A stretch of DNA of 64,000 bases, taken from assembly GCA_025093555.1 (NCBI GenBank), contig JAIWNF010000003.1, positions 1,116,001 to 1,180,000 of the forward strand. Reading direction: 5' to 3'. The position numbers and the translations under genes were made by a program. Each line of letters starts with the position of its first letter. Positions within the stretch are counted from its first letter, which is position 1. Of the stretch, positions 13,356 to 25,100 are shown one piece after another. The DNA is from Circinella umbellata (lineage: Eukaryota; Mucoromycota; Mucoromycetes; Mucorales; Lichtheimiaceae). The notes under the pieces are model-generated. The model worked only from the letters and a program-made list of their open reading frames with translations, was not told the origin of the DNA and ran no database searches.

Positions 13356-15129
13356 TGCTATACGTATTGTTACAAGGCAATGCAATTGTTCTTTATATTA
13401 GAGAGAATTGTATATCATAGGTATTGCAATCGTCGATCACTTTCTTTCATGCAATGAAATTTACTATATACTGAAGATGTTCATGCAGGAGTTTTTTTTT
13501 GCTTTTATTGTGTATGTGAAACACTTTTGCTCTATTACTACTCATGCAGTCAGTTTTTCAAACAGAAGGATACTTTTTCTCTTTTAGAGTCGGACAAAAA
13601 AATTGCTCTAGTCCGTGATCATTTTATGAGCAGTATAATCGGATTCAAGTGATTGCTACGATGTCTCGTTTGTATTCGTAATCGATAGTTTTGTTTTTGT
13701 GCTATACATATACATAGCATCGACTACTACATCCTAAGCTAAATAGTCTCGTTACTTATTTATTGCAATTAAGTTTATTTTTTCGGGTCGCTCTCTTGGC
13801 GTGGAGCTATCACCGAAATGTGTTAATCTGTTAGGGAACACATCTTTCTGATCAGGTTATCGGCCAAAATAATATGTAAAACTTCATAGTTGTCGCTGTT
13901 TGTTGTTTAGCGTGCTGCAAAAATTAGCAATTATGTCTCTTCATTCGTTTTTTATAAGTATAGTGCCATCAAATAATATATAACTTCAAATAATCACGAT
14001 TTATATCACCACAATCTTGTATCAAATGCCATCATTTGATCCGAAATTTCATTACTTTCTATCCAAGATATGTTCATTATTAAGTTACTCACTAAACTGC
14101 ACATAATAATTAATTAATAAATAATTTGTGAAGTAAACAAAGAGCTTCCAATAAAGTCATTGGTTTTTTACTTTTTGTTATAGATTTCGCGAGAGCTCAT
14201 TGTGTATAATTTATGATGATAGTGGCCATCTGTGGAAAGAAAATAATTAGGAGCACAATAGATGACACGTTTTTTTTTTTGGCGAAACTAGTAATTATTA
14301 CTATAGCTATATTGAACCCAAATGACCGAAGCTGCAAAGCCATTTAAAAAGCCAGTGTAAAAATGCTTCGCATTCTTCATAGATATAGTAGCTGATTCTT
14401 ATTGTAAAGCGTCTTTTTCCATTGTCTATTATTACACGTACTACTGGTATTCAAAGAAACCATTACGTATCATCATCTTCAAGCCCTATTTTCTTAATAA
14501 ACTATTCTGAGTGAAGGTAAAACGTCTAGCGGTTTTATGACGCTTTTTGTAAATCTTGAAAAGTAATTACCCCTGCTTTTCCGTAGTTTTTTCTTTTTTT
14601 CTTCAAGTAAATATCGCAATTTAGTAACTTCACGATAATCACAGATTAGAGCATATATTTAATATATCTCGTTTTATCTAGGGCAACAAACTATGTTTCT
14701 TTCTATATATCATGATATTAATGGAAGTATGTTGTGCTGTAAATTAGCAGTAAGAAGGTTTATATTGATACTAATTGAACCTCGCTTTCCGCTATCTTTT
14801 TTTTTCTTCATAAAAATCTCATGTCGCAAAAGTGGGGGTTTACTGTATCCAAGCTTTCATTTTATATTCTCCCTTGCTCCCTGATTTTTCCCTATGCTTT
14901 ACGTGTACGTATACGGGAGAGACGATTATTTATAAAGCGTAGATGCACAACAGTACATCATGTAACGCTGCGCCTTTTAAGGTTCAATGATCGCTTTAAT
15001 TTTATCGATAATAAATATATTTTCATGCGTGTATTATAATATATGGTAAGCATGAAATGATCGTTGTTTATAGTGCTCACGTATCTATTTAATACCTTTA
15101 AAAACAAATTAAGCATATACTAAATATAC

Positions 15130-15790
15130 TTCAATACCCCTTTTTGCCTGCCAGATAACGTCCTCAAAAGCATCGGTAAATATTTGCCTCAGGATTGTTG
15201 ATATTCGCTCTTCAAACTCTTTTACAATGCAATCGCTTCATTTAGTATTAGCTTTTTTTTACAGTGGCAGAATCCCTGTTGGTCGCAAGTGCAGCTATAA
15301 CCAAAACTCCTCGACCGGATTTATAAAAGGATAAATATAATGGAAGGCAGATGAGCTGCGACCACGTTCTGTAATCTATGAATAGGACCATTGTTCATAC
15401 CAATGTATCGGTGCGCAAGGAACCATGGGGTTTAGATTCATAACTATCAGCTGAATAAAATCCATGAAGTCACTGTCAGTTGTTCCATTTTTAGAAGCGG
15501 CGAGGAGGAGGTGCAAAACCATTATCGTTCTCTTTCTGAACAAATTTTTACTTTGGCACGGGAATGACAATGTGGTAATGGTGGCGCACAACATGTTGAG
15601 AGCTGACCTTTTCGTTTTTATAGTCCTCTTAAGTAGGGGTTTCCAACATCAGATCGAACCTGAGAATGATTTATATTTCCATTGGAATCTAAATATGTTC
15701 AGAAGAGAAGTTGACTGCAAGAACCATTTAGGTTGATATAGTCAGCGGCTCACTTTCAAAGTCATAACCTGTCATTTTCATATTCAGAGG
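15130..15790 (-). pseudogene. Decayed Tc1/mariner-like (DDE superfamily) transposase
   Basis: Reading the minus strand across several frames gives transposase landmarks in the right order. First is KNGTTDSDFMDFIQLIVMNLN (about 15440-15505). Next is GMNNGPIHR (15375-15404), matching the I-V-M-D-N-A-P-I-H second catalytic block, with the Asp now Asn. Third is YIYPFINPVEEFW (15301-15339), matching YSPFLNPIEEFW with the third acidic residue kept. Frame changes between blocks and stops (for example after WYEQWSYS and within ILL) show it is dead. The N-terminal HTH part is not recognisable and no clear terminal inverted repeats flank it. The DDE_3/Tc1 family is established; membership of this copy is my inference from these motifs. 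Confidence 0.65.
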
Positions 15791-16389
15791 TCTTGTATCT
15801 AATTCATACTCTGCTTTATTTAGTTAGCCTACGGAGGGACTGCTATCTTAGGTTGTTTATGGACGGGTGCTTAAATATGATAGTTCGTCCGACGATATCA
15901 CATAAACAAGTTTATTTAATGGTTTGAAATATATTCTGTAAAGAAAATCTAAATTGGTAGAGCTATACCTTTTGTACAAATAAAGCGTGGTCTTATATTA
16001 TTAGACTTTATTATTATACGCTATAAGCGAACTCATAGTGTATTCAAATGGGTCTATGTATATACGTTACCAGGCAACTTAATTTCCCTTTATTGGAACA
16101 AGCTCTCCACAAGTAACGAGAACTCTCTCTTCCTCTCAGGAGACATATACTTAAAATCAACAAAAAATGAGAAGGGGTTATTGTTTCTTTTAAAGAAGCT
16201 CATAAATTGGTTTCTATTTCATTTTTTTTCAAAAAAAAAAAAAAGGTGATAACAATGAAAAAAGATAGCTGCCAAGGATTAAAAAAAGATCGACTCGCTT
16301 ATAATAAAGAAACTGGGGGAGGATCGTCATAAAAAAAAGAAAGAAAAAGGTTTGTGTAACTAAAACTGTTAAAGTCAAAAGAGTTTTAA

Positions 16390-16530
16390 GACTCCCTTCT
16401 TTTTTTTTTATATCAAGCTATACCTTTTTTCTTTTTTTCCACCAACCTATAAACCTCCCTCTCCCCCTTCACCTCTTCCTTTCCTTTCCACTCCTTCCTT
16501 TTCGAACTTTTTTTTCAAACAAAACACAAC
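16390..16530 (+). promoter_or_regulatory. Pyrimidine-rich core promoter/5' leader of the fucosyltransferase-like gene
   Basis: From 16397 to 16520 the plus strand is almost only C and T (CCTCCCTCTCCCCCTTCACC and similar). It ends about 20 nt before the ATG at 16539, which sits in an A-rich context (ACATATAATAATG). CT blocks upstream of start codons are typical of highly transcribed fungal genes. Confidence 0.5.
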
Positions 16531-16538
16531 ATATAATA

Positions 16539-18206
16539 ATGTCTTTTCGTTCTGGGAGGCCAACAAGACGTTATGTTATTGTACTTTGTGTTTTAGCATT
16601 ATTTGTATACTATTCTGGACGTCATCTGGGCCGTAACTCGACATACATTCCTTCATCGTCAAATGCACAAGATGGTTCAATGGGATACGTAAAACCCCAA
16701 GAACATGAAGTCAATCAACAAGACGGTTATATGGAAATAGATCATGATTTGATTAAGCAACGTGAACGTGAAGTTCTGCGACGTCAAATTGATCAAAAAT
16801 ATTGTGGCCGTGACCATTGTCGATTTATGCTTCCTATTGCCATTACAGAACAAGGTAAGAATCAATATATTATATAATAAATATTAATAATCTTAATAAA
16901 GTAATAAAATATATTAATTATCTTTTTGTTTATGTTTCACATATGAAAAAATTAGAATCCAAAGCACAAGAACATTTTCGACAATTATCATTTTTATCCG
17001 GCAAACTGGGTCGTACGATTGTATTACCCAATGTTCATAGTTCTCATTTAGGTGCCTGTCGACATTTTCCATTCAGCTTTTATTATAGTAGTGAATGGCT
17101 TGAAAGAAACAAACGCTTTTTTAATTATATCACTATGGAAGATTTCCGTGAGTGGATTTCGGAACGGCAGCAAACTGGATCAATTCCGACATCTCAAGAA
17201 GTCGTCGTCGATATCAATCCTAATTTCCATTTTCTCGACAAGGCTGAAAATTGTTTTAAAGACTTATTGGATTATACGGATAGGCCTAGAAAACATTTTA
17301 CTCTTGAGGATCCAGAAACGTTTAGTAAGCGTGCTGGCAATTATACAGAAATTTTATTAAATGCTTTGGGTGAAGAAACACTAGGTCAGGAATATGTTGG
17401 TCAAGTAAACCCTGCTCCTCCATTAGATGTGATTAGCTTGTATTATGATAGAAGGTAAAATTTCAACTTTTATTTTTTGATGTGTTTTACGCAGTAAAAT
17501 GTTCATAATTCTGTACACTTCTTAACCAAAAAAAAAACATATTATTTGTATATAATAATGTAGATTTGGCTATATTGAAGAACCTCAAGTAGCTAAACCT
17601 CTAACATATAACGATCGATGGATCCATCTTGCTGATCAAATTGCAAATCAATTAACTCCTTATGTGGCAATTCATTGGCGAATGGAACGATTGGACCCTG
17701 TGGATAATATGGTACCTTGTGCAGAATCACTTGTTAGCAAGGTTCAATCCATTGAAGCCCAACATGATCAACAACCTCTCAAAATATTCTTGCTGACCGA
17801 CTACCCTCACTTACTACGATCATCCATTGCTCAGCCTGAGTCCATGTCATTTAAACTAAACGAACTGAAACAACAGCATCATGATGCAATAGAATACGTA
17901 TATGAACGATTGGATGTAACGGTAACAACATTGCAAAAGGAAAATAAACCTATTCCATATAATGAACTTCCAGAAAAGAATTGGAACATTATTCCAGTAC
18001 CACCTTATGCAAAACCACCAGACTCAAGTGTATTAGGTATTGTTGATAAGTTGGTTGCTATGCGTGCTCAATATTTTCTGGCTGGTAAACCAACTGTGTG
18101 TGGAAAACAAAGTAGTTTCACTAAACGCATCATGGAAGAACGAACACAAGCTTATGAAACTGGCGATTCAAATATTATTCTTCCAATGGACATCTTCTCC
18201 TTGTAA
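16539..18206 (+). CDS. Type II membrane protein, fucosyltransferase-like (GT-B, O-fucosyltransferase family)
   Basis: Three exons (16539-16854, 16956-17454, 17564-18206) give 485 aa. A short basic cytosolic N-terminus (SGRPTRR) is followed by one membrane anchor (YVIVLCVLALFVYYSG, about 12-27) and a lumenal domain, the layout of Golgi/ER glycosyltransferases. Residues 305-315 read YVAIHWRMERL; the H-x-R-x-E arrangement (His309, Arg311, Glu313) matches the GDP-fucose binding H-R-E/D site of the O-fucosyltransferase fold. The C-terminal part (LVAMRAQYFLAGKPTVCGKQSSFTKRI) resembles the region of that fold that detects a secreted/plasma-membrane acceptor nucleotide-sugar site. Acceptor and true donor are unknown. 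The gene converges with UTP17, 422 bp away. Confidence 0.65.
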
Positions 18207-18628
18207 AAAAAATTACTAAAACAAAAATTGATAACATTTCATTTTCATATCTTTTCCCTTTCTTTTAACACAGACGCACACACACAAACTTTGTATAGAG
18301 TTCTCTTTTTCTTAACATCCTCCCGCTTCATCATTCGATTTATTTCTGCATTTTTTTCCATCAATTAACTATTACACTTTTTTTTAACCTCTTCAAAAAA
18401 AAAACAATACATCCATCCATCCATTAAATCCATTCAACATATATACAACATATCTTTATACACTCAAACAAACAAAAAAAAAGTTACAAGCCAATTATTT
18501 AACAGTGCAAAAAAAATATGAAAAACAAAAAATGATGATGATGATGATGTCAAATTATTAAAACAAAAAAGCAGGGAAAAGAACATGATATCTCTCTATT
18601 ATAATTATTATTGTTACTACTATTATTA
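18207..18628. other. Convergent 3' intergenic region
   Basis: Separates the stop of the fucosyltransferase-like gene (plus) and the stop of UTP17 (minus). A/T-rich with a small ATCC run near 18410 and an ATG/GATGAT run near 18534. Poly(A) sites for both genes are expected here; no gene seen. Confidence 0.6.
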
Positions 18629-21600
18629 TTACCAGTCAATTTCATTTGGGTCTTCTTCATCGTCATCTGAATCATCAGTATCAGATGAAACAGGATCTTC
18701 TTGTGAGGTTGTAGTGTTATTAGCTGTTATACATATAAAAAAATGGATTATTTAGTTTTTGATTTTGTTCTACTTTTAATTCCTTGATAGCGAAAGCGTA
18801 ACAAGAATCTATGATTTTTACCTTTAGGTTTTATAAGATCGGCAAAGTATGCATTTAATGATGGTAGTTCCTCAAGAGTAAATGATTCTGAAATATGTTC
18901 TTGTGATTGTGATGATGTTACACTATGATTATCTTGTTCTTCTTCGTCAATATCCATTGCATCTTCTACTTGCTCATTATCAGTAGTATCCGAAATGCGT
19001 AATTTCATGAGAGATCCCATGAAGGTATCAAATACTGCTTCAACAGAAGGTAATGCATGACTTGGTGCACCCAATACAGCATCTTGGTCTTCTTCGTTCG
19101 CTCGTCCATCAGAAACGGTTTCCTTTTGCATGGCTTGTTCCCGTAACTTGGCCGCAGTTTGTGTCCGTAACTTTTCTTCTTCAGCCTTTTCATTTCGCTC
19201 TTGTGATCGCTTACCAAATATATCATCCAACAATCTTTTATCAGTTGGTTCTGCAGTTGTTTGTATGCTGGTATCTTTTTCTTCTAATGATGATTTGGCT
19301 GTTGCTGCTGATGGATCAACGACAGATATGATTTCAAGAGCAAGTTTTTCGGTCAAACAAATCAGATCACTACGTCCCTTGGTGATATCCTTGACGGTTC
19401 GTGGAATAAATGTAAGAGCGTTGCAGATTTGATTCGAGTGACGTAAAGCAACAGGTGTAGCGGATTTAGCGTCAAATAATGCAAAAAGTGATTCTTTTCG
19501 TTTTTCATTATTACAAACAACAGCAATTCTTGTTGATAAAGTATCAACTGCGATATGTGATGCTTTAATCTTATAACTCCACCATACTAAAAAAGTTAGA
19601 TTAAGAATAATAAAATTAATTAACGTACATTAACTTTCTGTTTTTATGTACGGGGTTCTTCTTACCTGTACACGTCAACATATTCCATACAGTAATATGT
19701 GTTTTTGATGCTGCCAATAAGTAGGGACTATCACCAACAAAACGTAAAGTATTTACGTTTTCTTCATATGATTGTGCCAAAACGCGACGAATACAATTCT
19801 CATATGGATCCCAAAGAGTAATCAAAGATCCAAATGCGACAGCAAGAATACTTCCATCAGTCGAAAATGAGGCTGCTTCCGGAATATCACGACGATAAAG
19901 ACCAATGGATCGACATGTCCAAGCTTCTTCATCACTATCATAAGCTGTTCCCAATTTGGATGTAAAATGCCACACCTTAAACGTTTTATCATCTGAAGTA
20001 GTGATTGCCATAGGTCGACCTCCTCGACTAGAAGCAGAATTAAAAGTAATAGATGTGATATTGCCAGCATGAGGTTTATCGACACGTGTATGTAAAGCAT
20101 AAGATTGAGTATTAGGATCCCATCTCCAGAATTTCAAGTGTTGTTCTGATGTGTTTACAAAATCATCACGTTTATCCACTGTTGCCATCCATTCGCCATT
20201 GGCGAGAAATGCTGCATGTTGAACATTGGCACGTACGAATTTATTGTCACTACTTTGGTTACGCGAAACAGGAACAACTTCCACTTCAGCAACATGAGCA
20301 TCTGAATTAGGATTGTAAAATTGCACACTTCCATCCACACCATTCAATACGACGTTTCGATATCTTGGTTCGACTACCAAACCAGATAATGGTGGAGTTT
20401 TGTTGCCTAACAATAGTAGTAATAATAGTAGGAATTTTCGTATTAACTCCTGCTTTACATGATATTTTCTTTTCCCTCTTTCTTCTTCATCTTGAATAAA
20501 CATTTACCATACTGAAGACCTTGGATCACTTGATCAACCTTTTGAGTAATACTGTTAATCAAACGAATCGAATTATCTGCTAAACCAACGCAATAATATT
20601 TGTGGTCAGGTGACACAGAAATTGAATTAATTTCACCACCCAAACGAGGCAAAAATTGTTTGAATCCAGTTTCCAATTGCCAAAAAACAAGTACAGCTTC
20701 ATCACCACCGGTGAGAACATATATACCATCCGCCATAAAATGTAATGCACGAATTTCGGTATGATGCCATTGGTTATTTGATAATCTTGGTTTAGCCAAA
20801 TTGTCGGGAGTGAAATAACATACTATCAATTCACCTGCATCGTTGCCAACTGCCAAACAATGTTTCATAGGACTAAATTTAAGTTTTCTGGGACTCTGGA
20901 CTGGCCATCTATGTGTATATATGTCAATCCAACATTGAGCACATTTAAATATTTGTTTCATCATAACAAACCTGTCATGATACTTGTGTTTTTTTTAAAA
21001 AGAAAAAAATAGCTTACACGTGAAATTGTGACCATGGTACGTCTCCATCACCTTCAGTTACTGGCCAAATAAGAACAGATCTCGAAGCAATTGCAAGATA
21101 TTTTCCATCTGTAGAAACGTCAATACCGAAACAATCTTGACTGCGTACAATAACTCGTCGTTTCTTGTGTGGTTGTATTTCATCCGATCCAAGATAATAT
21201 CGACAAATTGTGTAATTCTTTCCTTTAGAAACTATCCATAATTGTGGGACGATCAGTAAATCGTATCCTTAAATTAACCTTTATCCCTTTTATTTTATCA
21301 TTATCATTATTACCTTCATCATCACCATCTTCATCTTCATTGTTAATATCATCGTTCTCAACCTTGGTAACTAGATAAACATAATCTGGATCATTTGGAC
21401 ATATAACCATATGTTCAACAGCTTGTCGTACATGGAATGTCTAGTGATAATAATAACAAAAGATATTGTTTAGTTTTCTAACTCAATGATCACTTTTACC
21501 CATCCTTTCATCCCAGCTCCTTATTTTTCTTACCTTTAATAAAACATCATCATTATAATCCCATAATTTAATTGTACCATCCAAACTAGCCGAATATAAT

Positions 21601-22104
21601 TGCATTGGGTTTTTTGGATTTAACGCTACATTAGTCACCATCTTTGTATGACCACCTGTAGATCCCGTTTTTGACAGGACCTTTAATGCTGCACCTGTAG
21701 CAACACTGTAAATTTTGATCGACGATCCTGTGCATGCAAAAAGATATCTATAATAAAATATTTTTTATACACTCAAGTTTTTTAATATCTCACTCGATTC
21801 TTTTTCTTTCCATGGTCAAATAAATCGTTTTGTTTGACAGAATGGGTGAAAAAAAAAATAAGAAAAGAAAGTTTTACCTCGAGTCTTTAGTAAACACAAT
21901 CGGATAATCGCTGATCTTTCCACCAGCAGTTTTGGAAACTACTAGAGATCTCTTTTGGAGTTGTTGTACTGTGACATTCGATGTCTGTTTATTGTTGTTG
22001 GAACCACCATTCACGACAGGCGTGGCAGGATCGTCATTAGATTCAACTTGTTTTTCCTTTTTGTTCGAACGACGTTTGTTGCTTTTTTCTGTTTTGGTGA
22101 CCAT
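18629..22104 (-). CDS. UTP17: U3 snoRNP protein Utp17/Nan1 (WDR75), small-subunit processome
   Basis: Eight exons: 22104-21878, 21747-21534, 21440-21314, 21267-21018, 20908-20508, 20407-19676, 19586-18822, 18723-18629; 2811 nt, 936 aa. A Lys-rich nuclear tail is followed by tandem WD40 propellers: VTNVALNPKNPMQLYSASLD then TIKLWDY, FGIDVSTDGKYLAIASRSVL, RALHFMADGIYVLTGGDEAV, SISVSPDHKYYCVGLADNSI. After the propellers come VLGAPSHALPSVEAVF, matching the WDR75/Nan1 LG-PSH-LPS signature, and a very acidic tail ending DEEDPNEIDW. Utp17 belongs to the UtpA/t-UTP complex that binds the 5' end of nascent pre-rRNA in the nucleolus. The third intron is only 46 nt (21313-21268) and ends in AAG; that junction is the least certain. 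Confidence 0.9.
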
Positions 22105-25100
22105 GACGACTTTTTTTTAGAAAAGAATTCCGAGAAATAGAAAAGATAAGGTGATCTATAATAACAGCAACACAAGATCGATCAAAAGGAATGTAGTTTT
22201 GTATGTTGGTTATGGAAACAAACAAAAAAAAAAATTATTATTCTGCTTCGTAAACTAGCGGGAAAAAAAATCTTCGCTCGCCACAATCCAAAAAAAGCAT
22301 AAGCGGAGCTTTTTGTCTTTTTTTTTGCATTTTTGATAACGCCTAAACCAAGATCCTAATATTCCCCTTTTTCAAGTTGAAGGAGTGATAAAGGATGGGC
22401 GAATGAGCCTGAATATTGCTTTTGTCATTATTCCTCATCGCAAGTTTTTAAAGTGGTTTTTTAAAAAAAACTTATGAACTTGTTCTATATTTTATTACGG
22501 TAGATTATTATTAATAATTTCAATATATATTTTTACAAGCTCTTTTAACCACTTCAAAAATTTGTGATAGAGAATAATAGCAAAAACAATAAATCTAACT
22601 TTTAATTAAAGAGGCAATATAAAGAACTTTAAATTATTACATGATAACCAAATCCCAGCAAACCATCACCAAAGAGAACTGCGACAGACACTCCAAGAAC
22701 AAAAAGTTATCAGGCAGGACTTTAAGCCCATATAAACTGTAGTAACACTATCATCATCAACATCATTAGCATCTATTTAAATGACTTATATGTAACATCA
22801 AAAGTATATACTTCTTGTTGGGTATGTCTACATATAAATTGTTATGCCTACTTGTACACATACGTAACAATATATGTAGTGAAAAAAGATACCAAAAATT
22901 CTGGCTATTATTCATGAAAAAATAATCTGCGAAGTAATGTTACTTTCATTAATATTTTCAAGATATATAAGTATAATAGCTGTATAGATCGCGTAAAGAC
23001 GGGGCTACGATATAATTAAAACAAATTTCTGTTTACCTTTGAAAAATTATAAAAGTAGAGTATTTATAGCAATTCTCATCATCAAAAAATTACATATTAG
23101 TTCAGAAGCATTTCAAAGGTAAGTTATACGAAGCTTTACAAACAATGGGAGTAAGTTGAAGTGAATCTTATTTTATTTATTTTATTCTTGGACCGTGAAA
23201 ATAAATCGTCAACTTAATACAAAACCGTTTAAAGCAATTATCGTTAGGAGCCGCAAGGAGATCCTTCGCTTTTCACAGAATCAACCAGTTGCAAGTAATT
23301 CATCATGATTACGTAATCGACTCATTCAACACACCTACCAGCCACACTTCAAGAACAACAACGCCATCAACATCAACTTGAACATCAACATCGTAATAAT
23401 AAACAAGTATAGCATTTGCTATTTCAGTATCGTACATACGTAGTACATTCAAAATTAAACACAACACTTTTTTTTTTTCAAGTTTTCTCGCCCCCATCTT
23501 TCATTTCTTCTTTTTATGTAACACAGAACATCTATGCAATTCTTGTTGTGATCATCACACTAAATACCCGACTCTTTTTTTTTACGCATCGTCGCTACAT
23601 TTCATATCCGCTTCTTCTCTTTTTTGTTTGTTTGGTTTTGAACATATGTACCTTATTTTATACCAAAAGCTTAATAGTAAATAATAATAATGATATTATC
23701 ATAGTCTGGAACTATGGATGAAACAACACAAGAAACAAAGAATAAATGATGAATATAGCCTTGGTTACGTTTTAGGAGATATAGTAAGCATATATATTTG
23801 CTTTTCATTATCTACTTGCATACAATGGCTGGCGATTTAATGCGATAAAAAGACTCGTACGTATATAATACAATCATACAATAAATAACATTTATTTTGA
23901 GTAGCAGAATTCAGTAGACCACCGTGTTTTATACGAGTGCTCTTTATCTTCGAATCTTCATTATTATACAAAAGCTGAACAGCACTCTCAATAATATACA
24001 CCTATGCTTTTTTTATCGCTATTTCCAAGTTCTCATATCAGTAGCTATAAATTTATTATTATTCATATTTTCCGTATCTGTGTATATTATAACTATGTTG
24101 GTAGTTTCATAACTCTTTTCCTTTTTATTTGTTGCCTTGCCATCATCGTAATATTTGATATTGCTATAGATGTCTCAATATTTCGCCTAGGGATGGATAT
24201 CATCGCTCTGATTTCACTGAACTTATAGGAAAGGAAGTTTGTAAATTACTTGACTATTTGAGTCATTCCTGCGAATGAACAAGCTTTTCTTTGACCACAT
24301 TAAATTACTACGTAAAAAGATAAAAAAACATTTTGTTGTAAATAATGAGTACTAAACTGTCAAAGGCGCTATAATGATCAAAATTTAATAAGTCTGTGAA
24401 GGTTCACTTGAATTATGATGGTGCGTAAGACAAAGAATATAAACAATACTCAAATATGTTCTTTTAAGTCTCTATATAGGTATTATTGCTTTTTACAAAA
24501 TAAATACTCGTTCTAAATTATCAAAGCATTACACTTTAACGGGCTCAACTATTATAACCTAGATAATCTAATTAATAGCTTTTCTTTTCATGAAAAATAT
24601 AAGACTGTTACTTTAACATCTAGTAATTAACATTTTTTCTGAACCCAAAAGAATTTTTGTATTATGGATTACAGTACACATATAATTTGAAAATTGACAT
24701 CGACTTGCCTTCAATTTTTCTGATCTGTGAATTAACTCAATTTCTACGATCCCTTTGGTTTTAAACGATCAGATTCAAATCATGCTAATCCGATTCAATC
24801 AGTCTATTAAGAACACCTGAGGATAACAGTAATGGTAATAATGATGTGATATACCGTTAGCACAGCTGTCATATTGCAATATATTCTCATTGCTTGTTTT
24901 TGTATAACAGCAACAATCGATGCGCTCATGGATAATGGATCAACACAAGTCAAGCATACAATTATTTATTACCAAAACCGACCAAGATTTCTGTAACAAG
25001 ATAATTTCCTACTATATTATGAATGATATCAGATACATATAAAATATACATACAATGCTCACGGTTGTAACCATGAGTATGTCAATCGAATCTAAAGCTA

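Larger units (their letters stand above)
10650..16538. other. 5.9 kb gene desert between the divergent SCC2 and fucosyltransferase-like genes
   Basis: No intact gene found. Contents: SCC2 promoter side (10650 to about 10800, GC-richer, with GGGCACGTGATC near 10754 holding an E-box CACGTG); a T15/A21 hairpin at 12082-12117; an inverted repeat with G/A-rich satellites at 13240-13355; a decayed Tc1/mariner transposase at about 15130-15790; and the C/T-rich promoter of the plus-strand gene at about 16390-16530. The rest is AT-rich sequence with stops in all frames. Confidence 0.6.

Noticed and set aside
13114..13420. Overlapping 67-88 aa frames on both strands over the inverted repeat
   Set aside because: Products of the repeat itself; no domain, no conserved start, both strands equally open.
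15655..15675. tRNA-like T-loop GGTTCGATC on the minus strand
   Set aside because: No acceptor stem, D-arm or anticodon arm around it; it lies in the transposase relic.
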